64,000 nt of DNA. Source: Mikania micrantha (Eukaryota > Streptophyta > Magnoliopsida > Asterales > Asteraceae). Shown here piece by piece: positions 34,987 through 48,486 of the stretch. The stretch is taken from NCBI GenBank assembly GCA_009363875.1, contig CM018691.1, positions 1,550,001-1,614,000 on the forward strand, written 5' to 3'. The notes beneath the pieces are model-generated. The model ran no database searches, was not told the origin of the DNA, and saw nothing but the letters and a program-made list of their open reading frames with translations. The position numbers and the translations under genes are program-made. Position 1 is the stretch's first letter. Each line of letters opens with the position of its first letter.

Positions 34987-35400
34987 GGGGCTATTTGGTA
35001 GCCTCTTAATGGTTCTATTAAGACGTTACATCTTAATCGGTAAGAGGCAAATGTGTTTGATTGGGTAAAAGATAGCCTCTTAATGGTTCAGTTAAGCTCT
35101 TGGTGGTTCAGCATTAGAAACAATCTGAATGAAAAAATGAAGCCTAATTACCAATCTACCCTGTCACGCACACAACTCTGCACTCTGCCCTCTTCGATTC
35201 ACACACCTTCTCTCCGGCGATGCACGAACCTTATCTCCGGCATACCGCCACTGCCTTCAGACTCTTTGGCGGCCCAGATGTACTGCCAGCGTCGTCGCTT
35301 AGTTTCATTAAGATACGATGGAACACCAAAATTCAGTCCTTTCAGCTACCATTACAACGCCAGAATCTTACGACGCTTTAATGACAGTGGATCCGTTCTT
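34987..35400. mobile_element. hAT-like MITE, left end plus GC-rich core
   Basis: Left terminus GGGGCTATTTGGTAGCCTCT with CTCTTAATGG repeats, the inverse of the terminus at 23956. The right end was not found, so the end coordinate is a guess at where base composition returns to background. Confidence 0.45.
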
Positions 35401-35799
35401 GGTTGAGGCTCTTCAGAAAACAATAGGCATGAGCATACCAATGTGGATAGGAAATCGAATTTTGGTAAAGACATTTGAAGAATTGACATGTAATTTAGAT
35501 TTTCTATGAAGAATTGATGTGTAATTTGTTAAAATTGTTTCGAAACATTAGTTTCTCTTTTTATTTTAGTATGTTTCCATGAATTTTGAAGAATTGATGT
35601 GTAATTTGGACTTTCTATGATGTTTGTATTTTCCAGTTATAATTATTTATTATCTAGTACAATCATTCAAAGTTCTGAATGACTCATGGGAAAAAAAATT
35701 GTTACAATGTTCCTGATATGTTTTTCTAATACGTTTGCTTTAACCGTTATGTTTCTTGCACTTTCATAATTTTCTACAGGAACTAAAAAAAAATATATC

Positions 35800-38700
35800 A
35801 TGGAAGACTCAACTGATAAGACAATTGATTTTCTTCGGGCACGATTGCTGGCTGAAAGATCTGTCTCAAGGACAGCAAGGCAGCGAGCTTATGAGCTGGA
35901 GAAAAGGGTTTGCTTTTTAATTAATTTCATGCCGGAAAACATACAAGCACTAAAATACTTATATTTACAATTTATTTCTTTTTTATATTCTTCTACATGT
36001 CATCAACTCCTAAAGTAATCTTCTATGTTGCACAGATGCATCATAATCAGTTCATTTAATTATAAATGGGTCTAATTTGGGTAGTGATTATCCCAAATGG
36101 GTCAAGTAAAAAAAAAACTTATCTAGAAGGGGAACGGGCCAAACTGGTTGAAGTTGCCCAAAGTTTATTCTAAATGCATACAACCTTTAAAGTTGTTTCA
36201 TTCAAAAACTAGATTATTATTGCTTTAATATTGTCTATGTAATTATATTTTTCACATTAATATATTATATATATGAAGTCTATATAAATGAACAAATGAA
36301 GTTTTCAGGTCAACTTAGTTTGGACGATTCGACCCATTTACTTATGGAAGGTTAATTTGGGTTTTGTTTTAATCTCGAATGGGCCAAATAAATTAACTTA
36401 ACAAGTGGCTCAAACTATTTGAAAGTTGTCCAAAGTATATATGGAATATATACAAACCTCCGATGTTTTATTCAAAGATTTAGAATATTATTGAATCAAT
36501 ATTGTTATTGTAATCATAAATTCATAATCAACACATTAATGCGTTTGAGGGTCACCAGTTTTGATTCGTCCCTCACCCATTTTGCCTTGTTATCCTATCT
36601 GTCTGACCCACCCATCTTGCCACCTCAACTGCTATATGAAGAAAAAACTTACAATTTTTGAACTTATTATTGGTATTTTTGCATTTTGTATTTCTGTACC
36701 TTACAAAGGTAGCGGAGTTGGAAAAGCAACTCAAAACTGTGTCCCTGCAAAGAAAAAAGGCCGAGAAAGCAGCCGCAGATGTTCTTGCTATTTTAGAAAA
36801 TCATGGAGAAAATGATATTTCCGAACCCTTTGATACAGGCTCTGAAGAGGAAGAAATGTCGAGTGATTTTATGGATGATAAACATGTGGAAACTGAAGGA
36901 TTTTCAGGTTCTGAAGTTGAATCTTCAGTAAGTGGTAAAAATCTATCTTGGAAAAACAGTAAAAATCCCTCTTCTTGTTTTCTTGATAAGAAATACATGG
37001 ATGCTACTAGAAGAAGACGTAATAGTTTTATGTCAACTGGATCTTCACCGAGACGTGTTGGTAAATCTTGTCGCCAGATAAGACACAGAGAACACAGGTT
37101 AGTTTTTGTTCTTTGCCTATACTTGCTTTTGTGATTGTGCTCTTTTTTTATTTTCTTATTTAATGTGTGGAATTTTCTTTCTGTTCTTTTAAGAACTTGA
37201 TAAAGATACAAACTTTGCTTATGGATTTTAAAGGTTTTTGAGTGGCAAATTGGGTGTTTTTGCTTGTAAAATGTGCATCTTTGAGTTATAATCATAGTTA
37301 CCAAATTCGCTCAGCTAACCACGTTTTCCGAATTGGATCGTTGTGTACCCAAACGGAAGTCGATTACGACTTGGTACGTTCCGGTACGGCGTTCTTGAAG
37401 GTCTACGTACGCCGATCAATCGGCCATTTGGTTCGACGATTGGAGATGCGTGGATCGCGATTAAGGCAGGTAGGGTTCGCGATTAAGGCAGAGATGGTAC
37501 GGGAATCGCACGACTCCTGTCGTTTCACCTTCTGACGTTCAAACGACTCACTGGTTCGTATTCCTATTTCTTTCAATTGAGTCTATAAATCACCGAATTC
37601 TTCTCCTATTCTTCATCGATTTCAACTTTTTCTTTATCTTATTTGTTATTCGGTACAATTTCTTCACCGAATTCTTCTCCTCTTTTTCAACAATTTCTTT
37701 TGATTTTTGATATGGTGTTTGACAAACATCAAGTGAATACTCAAGGAGCGACTGAAACTTACATTAGTAACACTCAAGACTATGTTAACTTAGACGAGGA
37801 AAAAGACAACGGGTGGATTAGTGGTGTAGAAGTTTATGTTTTAAGGCTTAAGATTATGTTTCTAAATTTGATGATGTTCTTGATTTTTTGGTAATGTAAT
37901 TTTATATTTTATCTAATTTGAACATGGTATTTTATATTTTATGTTATGTTTTTTGGTACATTTCTACATCGTATTGTTATAAATGGTACATCGTACTGGT
38001 TTTACATGGTACATCGTACCGGATCGTACCGAAATGAACCTACCCCCCTCGAACCAAGTACACTAGATCTAGCGAATTGCGTACCCGGTCCGCGTACCCG
38101 TACCGGAGCGTACCGCGATTTAGGTAACTATGGTTATAATTATACGCATAAACACTTATATTAGAGTTGGTGAATCAGGCAGGTTGGTAACAAGACCAAA
38201 TGGTTTTGGGTTTAAACGGGTCCTTTTTTTTAAGGCTCAAACCATGCCCGGATGGGTTGACCTGCAAACATGTTCTGATACCTTTTGGTAAGGGTCAAAA
38301 CAGGCTCATGTTGAAATGGGACAATTTTAATAATGTTCAAATGAGACGCCTGGTTGGATTGGCCCGCAATGGCACAAAATTATTATTTCCACAAAAGCAA
38401 TAATATTAAAATAATAATCTGAATCTGTGGATAAAAGAATTTAGGAAGTTGTATACATTAAAAATAGGCTTTGACCTGATTGATATAAGAGCACATCCTA
38501 TATGGACCCATTCATCATTCAACCCACGCAAAAGATACACATTTACTGTTGAGGTCAACCAGCTAATCATCAACTTCAGTTTGATTTTTTTATAGATGTT
38601 GGGATTTTTCTGTGATTGATAACTTTATGGTTAATTTTATACATTATGATGCCAGGGCAGAAGCTGATATGTCACAAGACGAGGCTGCTGCTAATGGTAA

Positions 38701-40910
38701 TCATGAAAATGAAAGACAAACAAGTTCAGAAGGTGTTCAAAATTCTGCTGATGTGACAACCGAGACTTCACTAGAAGAACCCAATATGTGCAATGGGCAT
38801 GCTGTAGAAGGTGATGAAACTGAAAGAGAAATGGTCAGAGCATTAGAGCATCAAGCTCAATTCATAGCACAATATGAAGAAGAAGAAAAAGTGCAAAGAG
38901 AATGGGAAGATAAATTTAGAGAGAATAACGGGTCAACACTGGTATGTGCTCTTGTTTCTTACTCATCTTTAAGTGGGAATTTTGACCCATTTAATTGCAA
39001 ACGGGCCTATCCGGTTTGTTCCGGTTACATTATATCTCCAATGGGTGAACCCAGTAAATTAAAAGAATTAACTAAAAATAAAATGGCATTTGTAAAAAAT
39101 TAAAAAAAAAACTATAGGATTAAATTTGCACAATAGTCCCAGATTTCGTCTTTAGAATTTTAAAACATAACTAGAAAATCCTTTTTAATAAAAATTATGG
39201 ATATAAATACATGATCATGCAAAAAAGGACCTTTTGTTTATTATTAAAAAATGCAATGACTTAAAACATGTAAAAAAAAGACTTTTTTGGGGACATATCA
39301 TTAAATTTTTAGAGAGAAGGGATTTGAATTATTCAAAAATAAGGTCCAAGCACTTGTTTTTGAATTTACAAAAATCAATTAGGGTAACCTTGACAAATGC
39401 CCAAAAGAAAACAAGTCAAATAGGTTGGATGGTCGACTATTGTCTTGCCTATGTGTAAAACCTCCTAAATTATTTTATTCAAAAAATTATATCATGAATG
39501 AAATATAAAATTTTTTAAAATCATTTTGGACACTTATTATTTATGAAAACTTTCCATGAGAAGAAGTGTTTCGTGTTAAACTATAGATTGATTTTGCATC
39601 TTTGACAATGAATTATTAATGTCTATTTACATGAATATATTCAGGAAAATTCATGTGACCCAGGGACACACTCAGATGTAACCGAGGAAATAGAAGAACC
39701 TAAAGCTACATCTCCATCACCACCTGGCAATGCCGATAAACTGACATCTGGAAGTCAACCGATTGACCATGGTGTAATAGGTCCCAACTTAAGTGAAAAA
39801 CCCAAAGCCGACCGTGAACCGGTACCAGACCACAACGTGAAAAATGAGCCATTAGATAATCAAAGTCAACCCCCAGATGTGCAGGGCACCCCCACAAATC
39901 TCGGCCAATCACATACGTCATCTTCTCAAGGTAAACCATATGAACCCGCTCTTGTGACTGAAAAAAATCCTGATAAATTAGGTTCAGTTCTTGAGGCACT
40001 TCAACAGGCTAAACTATCATTAAAACAGAATCTTGAAACATTTCCATTATTAGAAAACGGGCCTTCTGTTCCTAATCATAGAGGCATGGAAAAGTTCGCT
40101 GTTCCTTTTAGCTCTGTCGGGCTTTTCAGATTACCCACTGATTATGAATATGAAGGAACAACAACCCGAGCTAATTCCTTGACTTATGATCCTAGATTAA
40201 GTCTGACTAATTACCCTACCAACGACTCGCCTGGACATCAATTTACTTCTAGCCCGTATAGAAAATCTTTTTCTAGATCAACTTCTTCTCTGGATGACCG
40301 GTTTCACATGGTCCCCACCTTCCCCTACCAAGATACGATGCCTGAAATTCCTAGGCTACGTTCGCCCTCCCTAAATTTATTATTAGATACCAACCCGTCT
40401 GCTCATGACCCAAGATTGGATATGGGTATGGGTATGCGCCCACCTGCCCTTGATCCACAACTGGCTGTGGCCACAAGTGCTCTTGACCCACGTTTGGGTG
40501 TGGTCTCATCTGTTGATCCACGATTGGGTATGGGCCTCAGCGTCCTTGATCAACGCTTGAGTGTGGGCCCATCTGTTCTTGACCCACGATTGGGTGTTGG
40601 CCCATCTGCCCTTGACCCGCGGCTGGGAATGGGCACATCTGCCCTTGACCCACAATTCGGCATGGGCTCATCCACCCTTGACTCGCGATTGGGTGGGGGC
40701 CCATCTACATCTGAACCAAGATTAGGTGCGGGGCAGACTGCTTTTGACCCGAGATTGGAAACAGGTCCACCATTTATGGGTGACAGACGTCTACACTCGA
40801 GTTCAAGACTCCCCTTGTCTAGTAGATATGCAAATCTTCCTGGCGGTGACATACCGCTTCAAACCCGCTTGTTGTACGATGATTATACGAGACCAAATAT
40901 GTACAAGTAG
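35800..40910 (+). CDS. Coiled-coil protein with C-terminal DPRLG decapeptide array
   Basis: Four exons join in frame: 35800-35907, 36709-37097, 38656-38941 and 39645-40910, with GT-AG introns, for 682 residues. The start MEDSTDKTIDF lies 20 bp after an acceptor (TTTTCTACAG). Residues 1-70 form a basic coiled coil split by intron 1 (TARQRAYELEKR / VAELEKQLKTV). An acidic Ser/Glu stretch follows, then an RRRRNS basic patch near residue 140. Near residue 230 is another helix (EHQAQFIAQYEEEEKVQREW). Residues about 515-640 carry about ten imperfect units of the form ALDPRLGMGPS. I recognise the N-terminus as a conserved plant protein of unknown function. No membrane segment or signal peptide. The second intron contains a hAT MITE, and the others contain degraded intronic repeats. 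Confidence 0.85.
37293..38132. mobile_element. hAT-type MITE in the second coding intron
   Basis: The inverted ends CATAGTTACCAAATTCGC and GCGATTTAGGTAACTATG are imperfect. A perfect 8-bp duplication GTTATAAT (37285-37292, 38133-38140) flanks it. Many GTACCG / CGGTAC motifs sit near both ends. The 840-bp interior has no transposase. The exon junctions on either side of the intron are intact. Confidence 0.88.
40400..40790 (+). repeat. Degenerate 30-bp coding repeats (DPRLG units)
   Basis: Units of about 30 bp of the type CTTGACCCACGATTGGGTGT encode ALDPRLGVGP-like decapeptides about ten times, in frame throughout the last exon of the coiled-coil gene. Units differ at the third base and in the spacer (MG, VG, GG, AG), so this is not a very recent expansion. 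Confidence 0.9.
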
Positions 40911-43900
40911 AAACGCCTGAAACAGAGTTTGTATAGTTTCTTTTTTTTTTTTAAATATATATAATTGGGAAATTAAAAGGTGGTCTTTGTCGGGTTTTTT
41001 TTTTGCGCGGAGTTAACAAACCTATTTGCTGTATACTTGTATCATCGTGAAAGTGACCTAACGTTGGTTTCGTGTCAGTGTTCTCCCATCGTTTGTTGAT
41101 TTGACCGTTATTCGGTTATATTATTGTAGTTTGACTTCAACAACTTTAAATTAGTTTTTTGTAAATCATGGTTTAACGTTTCATGTCAAATGATAGTTAA
41201 TTATATTAATACTATGTTAAAAACACGTGTATTACGCATGCTGGTTAAATAAATCATATACTTTTAAGATCCTACATTTTTCATCACATATTTGTTGCTT
41301 TGAACATTCTAATTTTTGAACGCACAATTTTAAACACTTAATCTTAACTTTATTTTGAAAAGTGTTAATCCAACATAAACTGAAAAAGAAAAAAAGAAAA
41401 ACAAAAGTAGTGTGTCACTTTTATGCATTTCTGTTGAGACCTAATAAGAACTGATAAATGCCAGAGGTAAATATTATTGGTGGAAACTGTTGACTTCATG
41501 AGTAATGTCTGACTTTGTGATTAAATGATCAGGTATTTTTATTTTATTTTATTTTATTTTAATTTAAGACGGGACCCTATAATGAGATTATGAGAAGTAT
41601 TTATTACTATTATTTAGTGTTGTAGTAGTTTATAGACATGTCTCAGTTATGAATGCACGTGAAGTTGAGTTCTTTTTTACTCAAGTATAAGATCGATAAT
41701 AGTGCGTTATAAAATTAAATTTCATTTTAATAATTATATACGGAAATTCACATATCATGCATTATTTATTTATAATTTCATGCCTATACTAATACAATAA
41801 ATAATAGTTTTGATAGAACACATGTCATTCTTATAAGTTATCTAAAAATTTGTTTTTTGTCTCTCTTCTATTAAATATTTTTAAAAATCTCTTTTTGATT
41901 TATTTTTTCTCATTTTTTAATAAATAGTAATAATTTTATTCAATTTGGTAAATAATATGATTACAACATAAGACATATTTTTTAAATTTTTATGATACTG
42001 TTTTTGAGAAAGATAAGATATGTTATTTAAAATGAATAGTATTAACATTAATTTATTTAACATGTGTAATACACATGTTTTTAACCTAATAAATTTATAC
42101 AAAAACTTTATAAAGTATAAATACGAGGCCCATAACCCTATATAGCATAGTGAGAGGTGCTGCTTCTATTTATACTTGTCCATCAGCGGAACCCTTGACC
42201 TATGTTAGTTAGTTTCCACTCTGGACCATACCGCAACAACGGTTGCCGTTCGATCAAAATGACTCCATTCATTATATGGGATTGGAGTCTTTGATTAAAA
42301 AATGCCCTCCGCCTTTTTTTCTTCACGTATCAGGCTAGGTAAATCCTCTTTGCTTTAAGAGAATTGTTAACTTTGCCTCGACCTTTCTGCCTATAGTCCT
42401 AGAAACCGGTAACAAGAGAGTTCTAAGAAGTGGGAGCGATCTCGTAGTTTTAGAATGATTCTTCACTCCTATCCCCACATAAGAGGAGGATGCCAAGAGT
42501 TTCACGTGTAGCCATTTATTTATTGAACTTTATTTGTAACAAAACAGCCAATAGGAAGATGTATAGATACGCTAAATGCAGATTTTTTTTTAGAACTAGT
42601 ATCAATTTAAGTTTCCAGTCATCGTGGGGGTTTCCTCAATTTTTTTTAAATTGAGGTCATCTCTAATGATAGTGGCAAATTGATGTTAAGTTTATAGGCT
42701 TGTAAGAATATCAAGAGAATCATGAAATCCTAGCAATGGAAAATATACTGGAAATCGTCACTAGGAATATAGAGGAAACCATGAAATCACCACTAGCAAT
42801 GGTATATATACTTGATATTGTCATCAGTAATTGAGTTGGTCGATTCATGTCTGAAAACATCCACTGACACTCTTACAAAACTTTAAACTCAACACCAGTT
42901 CGCCACTACCACTAGAGGTGGCCTATTAAAAAGAACAAACCCCTCTAGTGATTGGAAAACTTAAATGGGCACTAGTTATAAATAAAAAGTTTCTTAATGC
43001 ATAAAGCTAAATCCAAATGACTACATACATTAATTAGGCAACTTCACCAAACTAGAAAAACTGAATCAAGCTGTTAATAGCTCACAAAAGTAGCAGATAC
43101 ATCCAACAAATTTACGTTATAAGTTTGATGTAATTAATGGCATTTTCTAACTTTTTTTTTTTTAATAATTTTGTTTATTATATTCAGTTTTATGTAATTA
43201 AATTTAACTTTTTTTTAGCCTTCAATCTTTTAGTTTTTTTTTATTCCTTAAATTTTTTTTTTCTAACTTTATCTTAATTATTTACCCTCAAATCCTTATA
43301 TTTAATTAAACTTTCTTTTATTCTATAATTTTACTTACTTTATTTTCTTTTAACTTTTCTTTAAGTTTATCCCTACACTTAATCTAAAGTGTCGGTATCA
43401 ATTTGCTATCGATCATTTGTACCTATCAACTTTCAAAACTTTTGAGTTTTACTTAAAAACCTTGTGTGTTTTATTTCTAAACTTTGTGATGATCGATATC
43501 AATCCTAAATCTTTTAGCTTTCATCCTTAAGCTTTGTAAGAAGTTACTTTGGTTAAAACACTATGTATAGAACTCAAAAGCACCATGTATAAAACACTGT
43601 AAAAAAATCCATTTTTTTAAAGCATAACAATATTATACTTTTGTTATATATTAAAAAACACTTTTTTTAATGACGTCTTAAAAATAATGTATAAAATGAT
43701 ATATAAATAATATAAAATATTTTACAATCACGCATTAAACTTGACCTAATAAATACTATTTAGCATCATTCTCACAAATAGTGTGCAAATATTTTAGAAT
43801 ATCTTCTAATGTATATTTAATTGGAATTTATATGAAGAAGATTAGTCTTTAACAGTGATCCTAATTTATTTTACAAATGAGTGACTCGTATTTCTTTCTC

Positions 43901-44072
43901 ATTCTTTCTATACATATATTATTTTTTTAATGTTATCTCTTTAAATAATTAATTATAACAAAAGGTTTTTGTCACGATTGATGGTTAATGAATCATGACA
44001 TTTCTTGTATAGTTAAAATTAAGACTTTTTTTTAAATATTGAATATAACTTCTACAAGTATCCATTTAATTA

Positions 44073-44322
44073 ATCATATTAGGTGAAGTGTATAATTGTT
44101 TTGGAGATTGAATTCTGGGTCTCCTGTATTTAAACATGTAAATTTAATGTTTTGTTTATAAAAATGATCCGCTTTTAGTTTTTAGAGAAAATAGTATTAA
44201 TCATAGTAGGTGAAGTGTATAATTGTTTTGGAGATTGAATTTCGGGTCTCCTGTATTTAAACATGTAAATTTAATGCTTTATTTATAAAAATGATCCGCA
44301 TTTAGTTTTTAGAGAAAATAGT
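44073..44322. repeat. Tandem duplication, about 123-bp unit
   Basis: TAATCATATTAGGTGAAGTG at about 44073 recurs as TAATCATAGTAGGTGAAGTG at about 44196. Both units end TTTTTAGAGAAAATAGTAT. Only a handful of substitutions separate them. Confidence 0.88.
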
Positions 44323-45552
44323 ATACTTTGTAACGAAAACTTATACTGGTGTAAGATCTTAAACACTTGGATTTAAAAGAATTATTATGGTTCAAGTTGG
44401 AGAAGAAACTCGACTTCTGAACAACTTTAGATTTGCTATTTAATTTTCTCTAGATTTAACTTAATATATATATATATATATATATATACTTGTAAATTAA
44501 TACAAACTAAAACTATCTTTTCCCTTAGCTAGTTTGAAACCTGAGACATTAATGCCTATAATTTAAATTATATATCAAATGAGTTGGCCTCACAAATATA
44601 TTTTGATTTAGTTGTTTATTAAGATTCTAAAATTTTTTAATGAGTTTACTATGATATTATTGACTTTTAAATTTTAACATAAATATTGTCAGCAATAATT
44701 TCTTGCTAAAAATAATTTCTTATACCATATAGTACTATAAAGTTGAATAATTATTGGTCACCTCATTAAGACTATAATTTATATCTCATTAGTTTAAAAT
44801 AAAACTAAAGAATATAAAAAAGAAGTTTAAATTAAATTTAATGGTTATTTTAAAAAGCAAGTTTGAATATATATTTTTTCAGATTGTTGCATGTTAGGAC
44901 GTATAAGTGGTTATTATTTATTTATTTGATTTAGTTTTGAGTTTTTTTTTTGATAATTAATAAAAATAAATTAATGTAAAAATAATTAAACCTGATCGAT
45001 CTCCCCATCAAATCCATGTCGTTGCCCGACCATTTGTTAGTCTGACAACATCTTGAAACGTTCCCTACCTTACATGCATGGTGAGATGTGGGGCATTTGA
45101 TAAAGCAAGCTAATATAAATATATAATGATGAAGGGACATTATAATCTCTGGCTTTAAATGTCTATCTATCACAATATCTTATATATCTTAATTATTTTT
45201 GTACTTCTCTTCTTCTCAAATCTCAAACATAACTTCACACGACGTGTATAGGAATCATTAGTTGTCATAATTTTTTAGTGTTAATAGTTGAACTCTTATG
45301 TGTTTCGTATATGTCTTATAAAAGGTGTATACGAGACCAATCATTGTCAAATCAGTGGGCGATAGAGGGGCTACATATCTCGTATAGGGCTCACGTCTCG
45401 TATAGAGGCATATACGAGACATATAATGTTTATGATGCGTCAAAATAAATAAAGTTGGTTGTGTAGATAATCAATCCCTTTTTTATTCTAAAGAAAATTT
45501 ATGAGCTTTGAGTCTCATACGAAGCAAAATCTCTATCTTTTTTTTTGAGGTT

Positions 45553-45696
45553 CGATTTAGATTTGCTTCATCTCTTATTTTTCATACGACACTCAAAAAC
45601 GAGAATTTATTTGGTACGTACGTACGTACATACATACCAAGTAAATTCTCACTTTTGAGTGTGGTATGATAAAGAAGAGATGACAAATCTTAATCC
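45553..45696. repeat. Long imperfect hairpin
   Basis: Arms 45553-45615 and 45635-45696 are about 62 nt each and largely complementary (CATCTCTT, CACTCAAAA, GAGAATTTA and TTGGTA blocks all pair with their complements). They surround a short loop of GTAC/CATA repeats. It may be a small foldback element or a MIRNA-like precursor. See findings. Confidence 0.75.
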
Positions 45697-48290
45697 TACA
45701 AGTGTTAGTATTCATATATCACCCCATCATATATACACCATAAACTTACCCAGTATATTACCACTATTCAGTAGGGTATGGGGAGAATGATGGACACAAA
45801 CCTTACCCTCTATCCATGTTGGGATAGAGAGACTGCTCCGAATGAGTCACCAACTCAAATTTATTGTTTGAAGTTGATCATCCCAACGCTTTTAACGTTA
45901 TTTTTACAAAATAAGTAAAATAACGTTAAAATTAGTCTAAATTTACTTTGCCACTTGAGGGCCCACACATATGTACATTATGCGCGTGCACCGCAAATAG
46001 GGCGTATCATCTATACACCATATTCTGGTTAAATCAATCACATTACACACAATTACTTTTACTCATACATATTATTTAATTATTTTTAATTAATAATAGA
46101 AATACAAAAAAATGGTGTTATTAATAGACTGGTGTACTAATAACGTAATCATTGTCCTAAATACAAATTCAACCCAAAATTATATATGAATCTCTCCAAC
46201 ATTCAAAAGCCTACCCCAACGTACACTTCCCTTCGGTTTGTACAACCTGAGAACCCAACCAGTCTCTTGTTGCATCGGTGTTGTTGAGGACCCTGCCAGA
46301 ACCCGAGACCACCGGTGCACCCTAAGTTGTTTTAGTGCATTTGTATAACTAGGTTATAGACCCGTGTAATACACATGTTTGTGAATAAAAAATAATGTGA
46401 TTTTATTATTATGTATTCATGAATTTACATAATTAATATAATTTCATTACATCTTTTTAAATTTACATGATTATATTAATACTAATAATATTAGTTATAC
46501 ATTTTTTACATAGACGTATTAAACATTTACACATGTTAAATATTTGAATTTTAAAATTATTTGTTTAAAATAACATAATACATATTTTCAAAGGCGTTTT
46601 ATAAAAAATTAAAGAACTGATTCATAATTTAATCATATTATTTACTAAGTTAAATAAAATTATTAATATTTAATAGAAGATAGAAGATAAAAAAATCAAA
46701 ATTTAATAAAAACATGGCATAGAAATATTTATTATGAGCGAGAGGAGGGGAAAAAATCTTTAAGTGGCATAAAATATTGACAAGTAGCATATCAAAACCT
46801 TTATTTATTATATAATATATATATAAATACAATACACGTATATAATTGATTTTATAGGTTATTTTGTATTTAATTTTAAACATGTGTCAACAAAAAACAT
46901 TGATATTTAATAAAGTTGCATTATCTTTGGTTTAAGCTCGTTTAATTTAACAAGCATCTTTTACTTCTAAAAAATAATTTATAACAAAAGTGACACTTAC
47001 CAAATTTTAAACCATCTTCGACATATATGTGTCAAATTCTAATCATTTTATTTAATTATCTCTTCTATTAAATAATTATATTATGTTTCATATTAAACAA
47101 TTAAGTTAAATAATAATAATAATTAATGATATCGGTTATAATTTTTTATATTAAAAATAACTTTTTAATAAATTAAAAATAAAATCTTTTTTATTAACAA
47201 ATAGATGAAAATAAAAGATTCATAAAAACAATTTTTCTTTAAAAAAACAAAAGACTAAACCAACATTTTTAAACAACGAGATTTTTAAATAAAAAATTAT
47301 GTTTTTTTGAAAACAATAATTTTTAAAACGAAATACTAAAAAAACAAATTAAAAAATGTTATTATTGTTTTGTTATTTAAAAAATGTATTTATATGTAAT
47401 TTCAATCATATTTCAATTAAAAAATCATTTTATAAATTCTAAACTTTTTTAGTAACTATTTAATATTTTTTTATTCAATTTGTATAACGGGATATTAGTA
47501 TATTAACATGGGAAAAACATGTTGGATTTGTTTTGCCATTTTCAACGTGTAACATGTTTTTGTTCCACAACTTTCTTCGCGTAACACGTTTTTGGGAAAG
47601 TTTGGATGCAACGTTAATGAAATTGTCTTATTTCACAATACGATTCGACAAAAAACATGAATTAGTCGTTTATGCAGATGCATTTATCATCAATTAAAAA
47701 TTTTCTTATATCATGACAATAAGAGACAGATAATATGGAAGAAATTTATATGATCGATATTGGTTGGTTTTTTTTATGCTTAGCAAAATAGACATGTTGA
47801 TGAGTTGGTATCGAGTTAAAATGAGTACGAGTCAAGATGAATGCGGACCAATAAGTGTGTTAAGCAAAATCAAATTGAGCCCAAATGGACCGTTTTTAAA
47901 AACAACATTTTAGCTCATGTTAAAATGAGTTGTAACTAAACAAATCATTAATCATTTGTTGTATAAGTTTCTACATTTAACGTGCTACTAGTAAAGATTT
48001 AAATGCAATGCAAAAGTCGATCTCCCAAACTACCAAATTTGCTACAGGATGCTTCGACAAAAGCTAGGATCTATGACAACAAAATCTTATATATCTGTTT
48101 GTATAATCCATTGAGAATTCAATTTTAGATAGATCAATAAAGTAGGAATGGATGCTCAACAAGCTAAGTGCTAACTACGAGGTTTTGGGCTAGTGGTTAC
48201 CCCTTACCACAATTCTAACCGCATGTTCAAGCTCAGTTTACCTTCAACAACTAATACAATTGCATCTGAAAAAAGTATATAGTGATACAA

Positions 48291-48486
48291 ATATTTTTTT
48301 TTTTGAACTGTGAACAACTGATTTAAGCCTAAACAGGCACACATATAAGGGCAAGCTTATTCGTCACCCTTTCACCCACCAGATAAGCGGGAACTGGATA
48401 ATCCGTAAACCCTCTCCCCTGCTTAGGTTTGAACCCCTGACCTCAATAAGGTGTAGCTTCTTCCATTTATCACAATACCACTAGGC
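48291..48486 (-). mobile_element. tRNA-derived SINE
   Basis: On the - strand it opens with an A-box-like TAGCCTAGTGGTA, then a B-box-like GGGGTTCAAACC, and ends in an A run. A 13-bp target duplication TATAGTGATACAA lies at 48278-48290 and 48487-48499. The internal pol III promoter, A tail and long TSD together define a SINE. About 196 bp. Confidence 0.88.

Larger units (their letters stand above)
33603..35779. other. Non-coding region upstream of the coiled-coil gene (probable intron)
   Basis: No coding exon. It holds a C26 homopolymer at 34373-34398 and a hAT-like MITE end at 34987 (GGGGCTATTTGGTAGCCTCT) followed by AATGGTTCAG motifs and a GC-richer block to about 35400. The small open frames at 35053-35509 fall in that block and are not convincing. 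Confidence 0.5.
40911..48277. other. Intergenic region, AT-rich
   Basis: No gene supported. The start holds the 3' UTR of the coiled-coil gene. Contents noted: a (TATTT)n run at 41537-41560, a GC-richer block with sharp edges at about 42160-42510, a 123-bp tandem duplication at 44073-44322, (TA)n at 44462-44488, a TATACGAG cluster at 45300-45420 and a hairpin at 45553-45696. GTGTAATACACATG palindromes are at 42064 and 46353. Open frames at 44931-45443 and 46650 lack any motif. Confidence 0.5.

Noticed and set aside
35053..35509. Candidate first exons of the coiled-coil gene
   Set aside because: They fall within a hAT-like MITE core, and the acceptor at 35779 followed by the ATG at 35800 gives a better start.
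46340..47650. Possible Helitron body suggested by GTGTAATACACATG and CTTCGCGTAACACG words
   Set aside because: No TC...CTRR ends could be paired and no Rep/helicase coding is present. Left as AT-rich spacer.
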